Assembly: GCA_014529385.2 (NCBI GenBank)
Contig: CM043945.1
Span: 148,074,241 to 148,138,240, forward strand
Direction of reading: 5' to 3'
DNA from: Adiantum capillus-veneris
Lineage: Eukaryota > Streptophyta > Polypodiopsida > Polypodiales > Pteridaceae
DNA: 64,000 nucleotides
Shown: piece by piece, positions 43,559 to 52,657 of the stretch
How the letters are laid out: the number at the start of each line of letters is the position of its first letter
Position numbering within the stretch: position 1 is the first letter of the stretch
Notes under the pieces: model-generated
The model's database searches: none
The model's input: the letters and a program-made list of their open reading frames with translations, nothing else
Told to the model about the DNA's origin: nothing
Position numbers and translations under genes: made by a program

Positions 43559-44545
43559 TTGAATTATCATTTACGGAGGTCAGATATGACCTATGGGACC
43601 AGAAACAAAACATTACAAAAGATTCCTTTTGATACATATCAGTTAAGGACTGAGGGTCCATCGAGGGTGGAAAATTGAAGATAAGGTGGAGTGACCTAAG
43701 TTGGGGTAGGTGATGAGGACGGAGACAATTTGGGAGTTCGGAACTCTTGGATGATGGCTTTAACTCCTTGATAAACTGCCCAGTTTCCTGCTATGCGTGC
43801 TTCTCGCATCTTTTGGAGTTCCACCTTCTTCTGTTTGAGTTGGGTGGGTGTGAGATCTTCAGCAAACCAGTTTTTTGTGTCCTTGAGAAGCCTTGATTGC
43901 TCAAGGAGCTTGACTCAATCCACTTTGGTTTTGAAGGTGAGGATTGCATGGTTGGTGAGATGCTCATGAGCAAGCGTAGTGATTGTTGTTGGATCCCATT
44001 GTACCATGTGGGTTGTTGTTTGGATGTGAGCAAAAGACTTGTGGAACTTGAGGTCCCCCTCGCTTTGCCAGTCGGTTGGAAGTCCGCAGCTGCGAACATT
44101 GAGAGCGATGTCATCTTGTCGTTGTCGTTCGCGTAGCATAGATGCCACACGATCTTGGACTTTGCGAAAGATGACTTCTTGCACTTGAGTCTTGACCTTG
44201 GTTTCTACCTCCATTTTTGTTTCGTTGAGCTTCATTTCTATCTGTTCCATCTCTTCCTTCTTGGAGTCTCCACTGCACTAAGTTGAGACTCAATGGTTAC
44301 GAGTCTTTCCTTCAAATTTTCATTTTCCTTGTGAAGTCTTTCGACTTCACTTTGAAGACAAACCATGTTGTCCACCTTTGGGGGTGTTGCTACAACCCCG
44401 GCAAATGTGGGATTTCCTCGAGATGAAGCCCGAGTAGCTGCCATGGTAAGCACTTGGACAATGAATTAGGCTTATGAGAAGCCTTAAGGTGCTCTGTGTA
44501 TTGAAACCTTAGGGATCTGTGGGAACATAGGTTTATTGTTTTATT
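43559..44545 (-). mobile_element. ORF1-only LINE-derived element
   Basis: On the minus strand: a ~90-base leader, an ORF1-like frame starting MAATRASSRGNP (44441), and a 3' end with the family hairpin (43577-43592) and CT/GT tail. The RT-encoding ORF2 is absent between about 43690 and 43600. Only the last ~45 bases are shared with the LINE at 3-2031. The layout resembles non-autonomous ORF1-only LINEs known in other organisms. Its leader abuts the truncated Gypsy body at 44546. Confidence 0.68.
43690..44453 (-). pseudogene. LINE ORF1-like protein, frameshifted
   Basis: Frames 44238-44453, 43915-44250 and 43791-44150. The start shows SEVERLHKENENLKERLVTI and NETKMEVETKVKTQVQEVIF, typical coiled coil; then NVRSCGLPTDW, then ILTFKTKVD, KLLEQSRLLKDTKNWFAEDL, TPTQLKQKKVELQKMREARI and GNWAVYQG. 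A coiled coil followed by a basic W-x-x-E-D-L-T-x-x-Q-L helix region is the pattern of L1-type ORF1 nucleic-acid-binding proteins. At least two frameshifts make it inactive as it stands, unless they are sequencing errors. Confidence 0.65.
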
Positions 44546-44582
44546 GCGTGACTTGAAGGTGAAGTTTTCAAAGCTTGAATAA

Positions 44583-46142
44583 AAAGGCCAACCATCAGGG
44601 CCACTTCCTAGGCAAAGACAACAGCCCAAAGAAGGGTTTGTTAATAGATGTATTTGGTGTGATAGTACAGACCATGTAAGAAGGGATTGTGATGATTTTA
44701 GTGATGCTTTGTCAAAACATGTTGTCTTTTTTAAGGATGGTAAAATCCACTTAAGAGAGACAGGTCTACCCTTGAGAACTAACTTTGGGAAGGGGGGAAT
44801 GCAAACCTTAGTTGAAGATATGGCAACCAAGCATGCCACCTCTTCAGTTGAGGCAGCTACTTATGGAGTAAAAATTGAACATTTTTGTGATGAAGAGGTG
44901 AGTGACCATCATGGTCAAATTTGGCCAAATGTCATGCAATTAGCTAAGAAGGGAAATCTTAAAAAAGAGATTCTACATGAAGCAGGTGATTGCATACGTC
45001 TAGAAACAGGATGGAATGATCCAGTGGACTCATTGTCAATGCATGCCTACATTACAAAATGCCAACAAAATGAGGCAATTGCAGAAGAGAAGCACAGACG
45101 TGAGAATGCTGATGAAGGACCATCCAAAAGAGATTCTAGAAGTGGGGGAAGAAGCGACTCAATGCCTTCTCAAACACCCTCAACACAAGGAGCATCTCCA
45201 CCTGAAGTACTCATGGAGGATTCTACAACAGGAAAGAAGAAAGAGCCAACGAAAGGTAAGACAAAAGGCCCAACTTATAAACTACAATCTGATATTGAGG
45301 TTGCTACAGATTTAAAGAAAGTCTTGGAGGAAAGGATCTTGAATAGCAAGATTGAGTTTACTCTGGGAGAAGTTCTTGGCATTGCAAAGCGTGAATTCCA
45401 TGAGGAGATCGTTGACATCATCAAGAGAAAGAGGCAAACGCTTGCTGAAGTTTCTCGTCCACAGGTTGAAGGGGAAACCTCAAAGACACAAGGGATGCAA
45501 GTGCAAAATAAGGAGAATGATGGAGCTATGGTAGGATGCTACCAATCTAGTGGGAGAGTGAAGCAAGTGCATTTCTCAAATGATGATGAAGAAGTTGAAG
45601 ATATTCCTAGGAGTTACTATTCGCGAAGTCATTGGGCAAGGGCTACTACAAAAACTTTGGTCAAGGTAGGTGATCTTGAAGAGCCATTTGTTGCCTTGAT
45701 TGACCATGGTTCAGAAATAAACATAATGTCAAAGAGTCTCTACAACAAGTGCAAATGGCCAATGGACACAGATCATGGTTGGATGGTAAAAGTAGCAAAC
45801 AATTCATCCGGTGAATTGTATGCAGCATGTCCAGGTGTGAAGGTAACAATAGGTGATGTAAAGATTGACCAAAACTTCTTTGTACAGGATACATCTTCAT
45901 ATCATCTCATCCTTGGACAACCCTACATTGTGGGAGTTCGAATGGAAACAAAGGTAATGGATGATGGTTCAGCATATGCTAGGATACGTATCAAAGATGG
46001 TAAACGAGCTGTCCAATTTCTCACAGTTTGTGTGAACCATGAAAGAAATCATGACAACCTCAGAGAACATCCTCTACCAAAGGTAAGCAAAGAGTTTCAT
46101 GATCATAGAGAAATGATGGGTTTTGGCCAAGTACCATTGTAA
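44583..46142 (+). CDS. Gypsy copy 1: zinc knuckle and aspartic protease frame
   Basis: Open from the TAA at 44580-44582, where the short remaining gag tail (from 44546) ends. Near the start lies a zinc knuckle CIWCDSTDHVRRDC (C-x2-C-x4-H-x4-C), then a polar linker with KKEPTKGKTK, and the retropepsin: FVALIDHGSEINIMSKSLYN with D-H-G-S in place of D-S/T-G, and HLILGQPYIVG. It has no obvious ATG of its own; it is part of the Gag-Pro polyprotein. Ends at TAA 46140-46142. Differences from copies 2 and 3 include Arg for Thr in SSGRVKQ and Ala for Val before EEK. Confidence 0.85.
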   Translation, partial: KGQPSGPLPRQRQQPKEGFVNRCIWCDSTDHVRRDCDDFSDALSKHVVFFKDGKIHLRETGLPLRTNFGKGGMQTLVEDMATKHATSSVEAATYGVKIEHFCDEEVSDHHGQIWPNVMQLAKKGNLKKEILHEAGDCIRLETGWNDPVDSLSMHAYITKCQQNEAIAEEKHRRENADEGPSKRDSRSGGRSDSMPSQTPSTQGASPPEVLMEDSTTGKKKEPTKGKTKGPTYKLQSDIEVATDLKKVLEERILNSKIEFTLGEVLGIAKREFHEEIVDIIKRKRQTLAEVSRPQVEGETSKTQGMQVQNKENDGAMVGCYQSSGRVKQVHFSNDDEEVEDIPRSYYSRSHWARATTKTLVKVGDLEEPFVALIDHGSEINIMSKSLYNKCKWPMDTDHGWMVKVANNSSGELYAACPGVKVTIGDVKIDQNFFVQDTSSYHLILGQPYIVGVRMETKVMDDGSAYARIRIKDGKRAVQFLTVCVNHERNHDNLREHPLPKVSKEFHDHREMMGFGQVPL

Positions 46143-46210
46143 AGCGGGATTGCAGTGGTACAGAAAGAAAAAGGGTCTCGCTTGATCCAAAAATAGGTGA
46201 AACTTTCTCG

Positions 46211-46708
46211 ATGAGCTCCTTGGTAACAAGGAATGGATCGGTATGTTTTACAAACCTTGAAGATTTGAAGAGATATGAGAGGCAATATGTGCATAATGTA
46301 CAAATAGGCATGAAAAAGAGTGGGTTGCTAAAGCCTACTGAAAATGTTTTGGGTTTGTGTGAACAAGTTTCTTTTGTAGATACTATGGGTGAGCTTGATG
46401 CTATAATGAGGTCTAGTTTGCATCTTGAAAATGAAGTTGTGGAAGTTTGCTCTATGGAAATGTATCAAGTAATAGAAGCCTTTAAAGAAAGCCAAACAGT
46501 TGGCCCAGAAGTCCATGTTGAAACTAAATACAAGAGTGTAGCAAAGAAGGTGAAACCAGTACCTTCACCCTTACCACCCAACAACAGGGAAAAGATTGAA
46601 CAGGCTTCTTTACAACCAAGTTTGCGGAATCCTAAAAAGATCGGGCATACCTTCACAAAGGAGTCTTTTCAAGAGTTGCAGATTGGTTGCGAGGAGTTTC
46701 TAACATAG
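46211..46708 (+). CDS. Gypsy copy 1: protease-RT linker frame
   Basis: 165 codons from ATG 46211; the frame is open further upstream, back to a TAG at about 46105, overlapping the end of the protease frame in the -1 phase. Contains SLVTRNGSVCFTNLEDLKRY and a Lys/Pro-rich patch KVKPVPSPLPP. No catalytic motif. Separated from the RT frame, same phase, by a single TAG (46706-46708). Confidence 0.75.
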   Translation: MSSLVTRNGSVCFTNLEDLKRYERQYVHNVQIGMKKSGLLKPTENVLGLCEQVSFVDTMGELDAIMRSSLHLENEVVEVCSMEMYQVIEAFKESQTVGPEVHVETKYKSVAKKVKPVPSPLPPNNREKIEQASLQPSLRNPKKIGHTFTKESFQELQIGCEEFLT

Positions 46709-46732
46709 GAGGAGACAAAGTGCTTCAAAGAA

Positions 46733-48748
46733 ATGCTTTCAAAGCATGGTAAGGCTTTTGCATTTGAGCCACATGAGATAGGATGTGTTGATCCTTATAT
46801 TGTAGCTCCTATGGTAATTTTCACAATACCTCATGTGCCTTGGAATCTGCAGCCTATTCCGGTTCCAAAGGCTCATTTGCCAAAGTTAGTAGAGCTACTG
46901 AATGAGAAAATCAAAATGGGAATTTTGGAGCCTTCTTGTGCTCCATACTCAAACAGGTGGTTCACAGTTCCAAAGAAGAATGGTTCTCTACGCTTCATCC
47001 AAGATATGCAACCAGTGAACAAGGTGACAATTAGAAATGCAGGAACAGGTCCAATTGTGGATGAATTTGCAGAGGCATTTGCAGGGAGGGCAATCTACTC
47101 AATGGGGGATCTCTACTCAGGGTATGATCAATTTCAGCTTGCAATCGAAAGTAGAGACTTGACAACCATGAGGACACCTTTGGGTTTGGTAAGGATGTGT
47201 ACCTTGCCACAGGGAGCAACCAACTCGGTTGCACATATGATGAATGGGATGAATAAGGTCTTACGTGACTTTATTCCTCAAATCACAATGCCTTTCATTG
47301 ATGATTTGCCTATCAAAGGATGTGAAGAAAGTGACAAAGATGAGGCTTTGGATCTCAAGGGATGTCGCAGGTTTGTGGTAAATCACATAAATGATTTTGA
47401 TAAAATTTTGTCTAGGTTGGAAGAAGTGAATCTTACATTGTCAGGGAAAAAGTCTATGTTTGGTGTCAAAGAAGTGCTCATTGTGGGGCACATGTGTGGG
47501 CCATATGGTAGGAAACCTTGTCCATCAAAGGTAGATGCCATCCAAAGAATGAAAGAAACATGCACTAGCATCACTGAGGCTAGAAGTTTTCTGGGAGCAT
47601 GTGTCTTCTATGTTATTTGGATTCCACATTATGCACATGTAGCTGATCCTCTTTATCAGCTGCTTAGAAAGAATCAAAAGTTTAAATGGACAGAAGCACA
47701 TGTAAAATCCATGAAAAAGCTAAAGGAGTTACTCCAGTCAGCAACGACTTTGAGAAAGGTAGACTATGAGTGTCAAAGGCCAGTGATTGTGACAGTAGAT
47801 ACCAGTCCTACAGGGATTGGATGGGCAATAGGGCAAGATGACAAAGAAGGACACAGGTATGTGGTAAGATTTGGAGCAAAGGTACTAAGTGCTCGCCAAA
47901 GAAACTATCCACAGATAAAAAGAGAGTTATGGGGTATGGTTACAGCCTTGAAAAGTGGGAAAGAGTACCTAATTGGTGCATGTGTGGTTGTAGAAACAGA
48001 TTGTCTACCACTTCTTGGGATGATTACAAGCTGCTCAACACCAGACATTGCTATGTTGCGGTGGATTGCCTACATTAAGTCCTTAAATCCCAAGCTTAAG
48101 CACATTGCAGGTAAAGACAATACAGTGGCAGATATGCTATCAAGGGCAAGGTATGAAGATGAGTCACAAATGATTGATGAGGGAGATGATGTAGGCACAA
48201 AATTCTATTCTATCTCTCATATCAAAGGTAACAATGTCTGCATGACTAATTCACTTGAATTGTTCTTGAAAGATCTTTATGAAGGTGATTGGCTTTCTAT
48301 TGGAAGGTACTTGAGTACTCTAACAAAACAGGATGATTGGTCTGAACAAGAATTCAAGAGGATACGCAGGAAAGCATATGGGTACTTTTTAAGGGATGGT
48401 TACTTGTGGAAGCATCCTAAACAAAAGGGTGCTACACCACAACGGGTTATATGTAAAAAAGAGACTCAAGTAAAGCTCATGCAAGAGTTTCATGAGAGTC
48501 TATGGGCTGGACACAGGGGTGTGTGGGCAACCTTCTCCAAGTTGAAAGAAAAATACTGGTGGAAGGGTATGTATAAAGATGTATCTCAGTTTGTAGAGTC
48601 ATGTGTAACTTGTCAAATGTATTCAAATGTTGGACATCGTGATGGATTGCACCCTACATATCCACTATCCATGCACTATAAATGGGTTGTGGATCTAGTC
48701 ACGATGCCTTTAGGACTCTGGCAGATGAGATACTTGGTTCTTGCATGA
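46733..48748 (+). CDS. Gypsy copy 1: reverse transcriptase, RNase H, integrase N-terminal domain
   Basis: 671 codons. RT: PYSNRWFTVPKKNGSLRFIQ, DLYSGYDQFQLAI, GATNSVAHMMNGMNKVL and FIDD at residues 188-191 (catalytic). RNase H from about residue 350 (VTVDTSPTGIGWAIG, QRNYPQIKRELWG, ETDCLPLLGM, GKDNTVADMLSRA). Integrase zinc domain at about 587-628 (HESLWAGH, CVTC) and first catalytic Asp in KWVVDLVTMP near 653. Ends in TGA within the integrase, where the frame continues. The phase is the same as the preceding linker. Confidence 0.92.
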   Translation: MLSKHGKAFAFEPHEIGCVDPYIVAPMVIFTIPHVPWNLQPIPVPKAHLPKLVELLNEKIKMGILEPSCAPYSNRWFTVPKKNGSLRFIQDMQPVNKVTIRNAGTGPIVDEFAEAFAGRAIYSMGDLYSGYDQFQLAIESRDLTTMRTPLGLVRMCTLPQGATNSVAHMMNGMNKVLRDFIPQITMPFIDDLPIKGCEESDKDEALDLKGCRRFVVNHINDFDKILSRLEEVNLTLSGKKSMFGVKEVLIVGHMCGPYGRKPCPSKVDAIQRMKETCTSITEARSFLGACVFYVIWIPHYAHVADPLYQLLRKNQKFKWTEAHVKSMKKLKELLQSATTLRKVDYECQRPVIVTVDTSPTGIGWAIGQDDKEGHRYVVRFGAKVLSARQRNYPQIKRELWGMVTALKSGKEYLIGACVVVETDCLPLLGMITSCSTPDIAMLRWIAYIKSLNPKLKHIAGKDNTVADMLSRARYEDESQMIDEGDDVGTKFYSISHIKGNNVCMTNSLELFLKDLYEGDWLSIGRYLSTLTKQDDWSEQEFKRIRRKAYGYFLRDGYLWKHPKQKGATPQRVICKKETQVKLMQEFHESLWAGHRGVWATFSKLKEKYWWKGMYKDVSQFVESCVTCQMYSNVGHRDGLHPTYPLSMHYKWVVDLVTMPLGLWQMRYLVLA

Positions 48749-48874
48749 GAGGACCTAACTAACCAGGTTGAAGGAAGAGCATTAAGAGCTAAGACCACAG
48801 AAGCTGTGTGCAAATTCCTTCTTGATGAGGTGATTTGTCGTTATGGTTGTGTGGGAAAAATCACTGCAGATTGA

Positions 48875-49669
48875 GGTGAACTAGATGCCGAAGAAGCAAG
48901 GGAGTTCTTTTCTAGATTAGGGATCAAGCTTTCTCTTACTACAGCTTGCAACCCTGAAGGCAATGGAAAGAGTGAAAGAGGGCATCCTCCTATCATCAAA
49001 GCTTTGGCCAAGGTTTGCGAAGGAAGAGTTGGTGAGTGGCCAAAATTGTTACCATATGCTTTATGGGCTGATCGTACAACACATAGCTCAGTAACTGGCT
49101 ACATGCCTGCGGAGCTAATGCATGGTCAAAAGCCAGTGAGGCCGATTGAGGATACAATTCCCACATGGAATGTACTACCTTGGCAAGAGGGGCTTAGTAG
49201 GGAAGATCTCCTTGCACTGCGTATAAGGCAGCTAGAGAGAAGACCTGGAGACATTGAAGCTGCAAAAGAACGACTCAAAAATGCAAGGTTGAAAAACAAG
49301 GACTATTTTGATAAGCGACATCGACTCAGGAGCAAAGCAATTGACAAAGGTGACTGGGTTTTAGTGTATGATAGTAGCCTTGATAACCAGCACACAGTCA
49401 TGCGTAAGTTCTCAAAAAGATGGTTTGGACCGTATGTTGTAAAGCATGTGCATGAAAATGCTACTTACAGCTTTTCTGAACTAGATGGTACAGAATTAAA
49501 GATTCCCATTGCAGGAAAAAGGATTAAAATGTTTAAGAGAAGAGGAGACAATGATCTAAAAGATATGGATGAGGAAGAAGAGAAAAACACAGGTGAAGAT
49601 CAAAGTGAACATGAAGCTCTGGAATCATCCAGTGAAGAAGAAGACAAGGAAGATATACAAGAGGTCTAA
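48875..49669 (+). CDS. Gypsy copy 1: integrase catalytic core end and GPY/F module
   Basis: Open after the second in-frame TGA (48872-48874); between the two TGAs 48749-48871 is open as well. Contains ITAD just before the stop (second catalytic Asp), CNPEGNGKSERGH (catalytic Glu), WPKLLPYALWADRTTHSSVT, DYFDKRHRLRSKAIDKGDWV and the C-terminal KRWFGPYVV module with an acidic tail. Ends 60 bases before the LTR. Both stops are TGA where CGA (Arg) is expected. Confidence 0.85.
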   Translation, partial: GELDAEEAREFFSRLGIKLSLTTACNPEGNGKSERGHPPIIKALAKVCEGRVGEWPKLLPYALWADRTTHSSVTGYMPAELMHGQKPVRPIEDTIPTWNVLPWQEGLSREDLLALRIRQLERRPGDIEAAKERLKNARLKNKDYFDKRHRLRSKAIDKGDWVLVYDSSLDNQHTVMRKFSKRWFGPYVVKHVHENATYSFSELDGTELKIPIAGKRIKMFKRRGDNDLKDMDEEEEKNTGEDQSEHEALESSSEEEDKEDIQEV

Positions 49670-49715
49670 TCTTACAAAGAGACAATGTGGCACATACCGG
49701 AGGATGTGCAGGTTT

Positions 49716-49727
49716 AGAGGGGGTGGA
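49716..49727 (+). other. Polypurine tract before LTR 1
   Basis: AGAGGGGGTGGA directly precedes TGTCGTGCTGTGACACG; expected primer of plus-strand synthesis. Repeated at 57791-57802. Confidence 0.75.
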
Positions 49728-50553
49728 TGTCGTGCTGTGACACGTACATAGTGGGAACGCATGCTACAAGATCTATCTTGTATTTTTTTAGATACATAAT
49801 TATATTTCCTATAGTGTACATATTTAAATTTAAGTATAATAATAAGCCTTCTATCTCATCCTATTATTTTTCTCAAGGGTAACCTATCCTTACTTTACCA
49901 TCAGAAAATACTATGGGAAAAGCATCAATAGCTTTGCCTTTTTAACTTGGGGAAAAAAGCATTGATTCTTTATTTCTACTATTTCATTATCATCTCACAC
50001 CCTAGCTAGATCCTATATCTAGGGTAAACTCCAATATATATATATTCTATGTATTTTTTATACTTTTCTTATATTTCTTTTTAAATAGCTACAAGGAGAG
50101 AATCAAATTCTAGTGGGACACTAGGTGGCATGATTTCAAAGATACACTTATTTTAATGCATTATTGCAAGCATGATTACAAAACATTGTGAAGGAGCAAT
50201 GTCATGCTTTCATATGGCATGAGGTGTCCTTTCGAATTAAATGAAATTCTAGGCTAAGGAGACCACATGAAGACTTTTGCTGCCATAAATGGACCCTATT
50301 TTGATGAATTTTTTACACAAGGTTCCAATCCGAATTGGAAAACTATTTTAAGATGAAAATCGTAGCTAATGAGCTGAAGTTTCTTCCCATATTTTTACTT
50401 TTTTATTTGGAGCCACGGTTGAGGAGATATGATTAAAATAATGGACCCCAATCTGCCCACATCATGTAGGGACAACTCATTTCCAACTTTTTTCAATTCC
50501 TGTTCACACTGGCTCCTCTCTTCTTATGTAAACCCTTGGGGGTTCCCTTCACC

Positions 50554-50561
50554 TATAAAAG
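50554..50561 (+). promoter_or_regulatory. TATA box of LTR 1
   Basis: CACCTATAAAAGGGGACC; transcription expected near 50585. Same in LTR 2 at 58629. The U3 block conserved with the 19571-22267 LTR ends about 95 bases upstream. Confidence 0.75.
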
Positions 50562-50893
50562 GGGACCTCTTCTTCCTTGGAAGGAACTCAAGCATTCAAG
50601 CCATTGATGAGAGGAATTCTCGAGGGAGTGAGTAGTAATGCCTAATTGTACTTAGCCATTAACATAAGCCCAAGCCTACACTTTCTCCTAGAGGGAGACT
50701 AGCCATTCTTGCAACAAGCTAACCTTGGAAGATCAACTCTAATCAAAGAAGGTATTGCACTTGGTGCATCAATCAAAGTGGAATTATCCACTCTTCTTCT
50801 CTCTCCCATCAATAATGGTGCCGAAGGGTTTCAAGTAAGATGTGTTCTACATTGATGTTTTCTTGATTTCTTGTTGTTTTCATTTTCATCTCT

Positions 50894-50900
<7 letters not shown>

Positions 50901-50967
<67 letters not shown>
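50901..50967. repeat. (TA)n microsatellite, long allele
   Basis: 67 bases of TA, against 21 in LTR 2 (58976-58996). The 46-base difference equals the difference between the two array periods. Confidence 0.93.
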
Positions 50968-50971
<4 letters not shown>

Positions 50972-51159
50972 CTAATCTCATCTCCTTAACCAAACCTATC
51001 TCTCTCATTCTTAGTAATTCATCCTCTCTAGGTTCTCTTGCTTTAGGTACATCTCTCCCCGCAGTATCCTTATTGCCTACGGGCAAGAATAGGGCTTGGG
51101 AGGGAAACTTCTCATCTCTTCGCTTCTCTCATATCTACATTTCTCACATACTATCCTAG

Positions 51160-51378
51160 ATGAATAACCCACATGATGATCATTTCTATCGCTTTCACTC
51201 TGTACGATCTATTAAAATTAACGTATGGATTAGCCGTAAAATACACTTTCAACAACGTATAGTGTTTTTCTTCGGCCCTGAAAGGCTTAATGAAATACTT
51301 CTATCACCGGATCCCATCATACTACCTCTCATAGACTATAATTTTTCTTTTGATGTAAGCGTAGTTATCTTGCTATGA
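51160..51378 (+). CDS. Small LTR ORF a (72 codons)
   Basis: ATG right after a TAG; downstream of the TATA box and upstream of gag, so it would be a leader ORF of the element RNA. It shares with ORF b, without gaps over about 56 residues: K-I/L-x-F-Q, I, F-G-x-x-R-L-N-x-I, S-x-x-P-x-I-L-P-x-I-x-Y and S-x-D-V to the TGA stop. About 23 of 56 residues are identical, and over half of those use different synonymous codons (Ser TCT/AGC, Leu CTT/TTG, Arg AGG/AGA). I do not recognise the family. C-terminal residues are hydrophobic. Confidence 0.6.
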   Translation: MNNPHDDHFYRFHSVRSIKINVWISRKIHFQQRIVFFFGPERLNEILLSPDPIILPLIDYNFSFDVSVVILL

Positions 51379-51587
51379 ACCAAGAGGATTTGTACACACA
51401 ATTAATCCCAATCACTAGACAAAATATATATATTATGGTAAGCACAAAACTACAATTCCAAAGAACAATTCGTAGCCTATTTGGTCAGTCAAGATTGAAT
51501 GCCATTAACTCATCCATTAACCCTTTCATATTACCCATGATACGATATGACCATAGCCTTGATGTTTTCATCTTCGTATTGTTTTGA
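51375..51587 (+). CDS. Small LTR ORF b (70 codons), overlaps ORF a by ATGA
   Basis: Its ATG overlaps the TGA of ORF a (ATGA, 51375-51378). MN start, STKLQFQRTIRSLFGQSRLN, SINPFILPMIRYDHSLDVFI and a TGA stop aligned with that of ORF a. Two residues shorter near the N terminus. The identical pair is at 59189-59616. Function unknown; the overlap would allow coupled termination-reinitiation, which is inference. Confidence 0.6.
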   Translation: MNQEDLYTQLIPITRQNIYIMVSTKLQFQRTIRSLFGQSRLNAINSSINPFILPMIRYDHSLDVFIFVLF

Positions 51588-51794
51588 CATTCTCTTTTGC
51601 GTTCTTCCTTTGTGTGTGTGAGTGCAAGAGAGAAAGAGTGAGTCTTCTTTGATTGCACTTCTTTCCAAACCCTAGTCTTCATGGCATCTATGGTTTAACT
51701 CCTTCATATAGTTTTTGTTGAGTTCTCTCACAAACTCTCACAGCCATAAGCCCGGTGCTTTCCTGGCAAGACCGCAAATTTCTCGATATATTTT

Positions 51795-51814
51795 TGGTGA
51801 GCCCGATGCGAATC
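51795..51814 (+). other. Candidate primer binding site, tRNA-Trp-like
   Basis: TGGTGAGCCCGATGCGAATC starts with the TGG expected opposite CCA. From memory it matches the complement of plant tRNA-Trp 3' end at 17 of 20 positions. Repeated at 59824-59843. Confidence 0.5.
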
Positions 51815-51841
51815 TGATAGGGTGAGAGTTTGTGGGTAACC

Positions 51842-52657
51842 ATGGGTGATCATGTTGAGCAACAGGGTATGCATTTTGACCCAGCAACAATGCAAATGTT
51901 TCAAGCATTTGCAATGTTCATGCAACAACAACATGCTACTAAAAGAAGGGATATTTCAGCAATGAAGGCCATACAAGCGGTCGTCACCAGAATGGATCAG
52001 TTCAATGGCAAAGATGTAACCAAGTACTTACGCGAGTATGTGAAGGAGATGGAGCTGCATCGCGTGTCAGAAGGTGAGATGATTCAAAGCTTTGAGCTAG
52101 TTGTTGCTCCAGAAATTAGGGAGCATGTTAGGGCAATTAAAGATGGGCATGAGAGAAATTGGGAAGAACTCAAAGTAGCTTTAAAGGAGGAATATTTCAT
52201 GGAGGACTCAGAGAGAGTGACCAAAAGGACATTCTTAGAATGGATAGTCAAGCCAAAGCAAGGACTATCAATAACAGAGCTACTTAGGGAATTTGAGCGG
52301 CGCTATGCACAACTCACTAGGACAGAAAGGGCTACACTAGATGCAGAGAAGACAGATCTTTTCTTACAAGCTGCAGGTAAAGAGTTTCAAGAAAATTTGG
52401 AGCTTCTTCTTGAAGATAAAGATGCTGAGCAAGGACTAAAGACCGACCGGAATGAGGTTGAAGGTGCGGTCTCACTACTTGCCAAACGACAAAGAAGAAG
52501 GGACAAGATGGTAGTAAACACTACAAGTCCTTCCACCTCAACTTCTGACAAAATAGTAAAGCCTACTTTTATCGCTCCTAAGTTTGATGAGTCCATGCTA
52601 GAAAAGCTTGTGAAGGGAATGCGTGACTTGAAGGTGAAGTTTTCAAAGCTTGAATAA
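51842..52657 (+). CDS. Gypsy copy 2: Gag capsid part
   Basis: ATG 51842 lies in ACCATGGGT, a strong start context, 28 bases after the primer site. 271 codons: MGDHVEQQGMHFDP, FNGKDVTKYLREYVKEMELH, WEELKVALKEEYFMEDSERV, LSITELLREFERRYAQLTRT and a basic KRQRRRDK, the usual gag (Retrotrans_gag) core. Ends at TAA 52655-52657, yet the same phase stays open beyond and reaches the zinc knuckle, so capsid and nucleocapsid are split by one stop. The same stop is in copies 1 and 3. Confidence 0.85.
   Translation: MGDHVEQQGMHFDPATMQMFQAFAMFMQQQHATKRRDISAMKAIQAVVTRMDQFNGKDVTKYLREYVKEMELHRVSEGEMIQSFELVVAPEIREHVRAIKDGHERNWEELKVALKEEYFMEDSERVTKRTFLEWIVKPKQGLSITELLREFERRYAQLTRTERATLDAEKTDLFLQAAGKEFQENLELLLEDKDAEQGLKTDRNEVEGAVSLLAKRQRRRDKMVVNTTSPSTSTSDKIVKPTFIAPKFDESMLEKLVKGMRDLKVKFSKLE

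Larger units (their letters stand above)
49728..51794 (+). repeat. Shared LTR 1 of the Gypsy array, about 2.07 kb
   Basis: Bounded on the left by a purine tract and on the right by a primer-site-like TGGTGAGCCCGATGCGAATC at 51795. Start TGTCGTG is plausible; the exact right end is uncertain by up to ~20 bases because no clear CA end abuts the primer site. TATA box at 50554, TA microsatellite at 50901-50967, two paralogous small ORFs at 51160-51587. Confidence 0.8.

Noticed and set aside
44583-49669. Stops in the array overcome by RNA editing
   Set aside because: The stop types fit U-to-C editing seen in some plant organelles, but these are nuclear retroelements and deamination plus duplication is simpler; kept only as an alternative in a finding.
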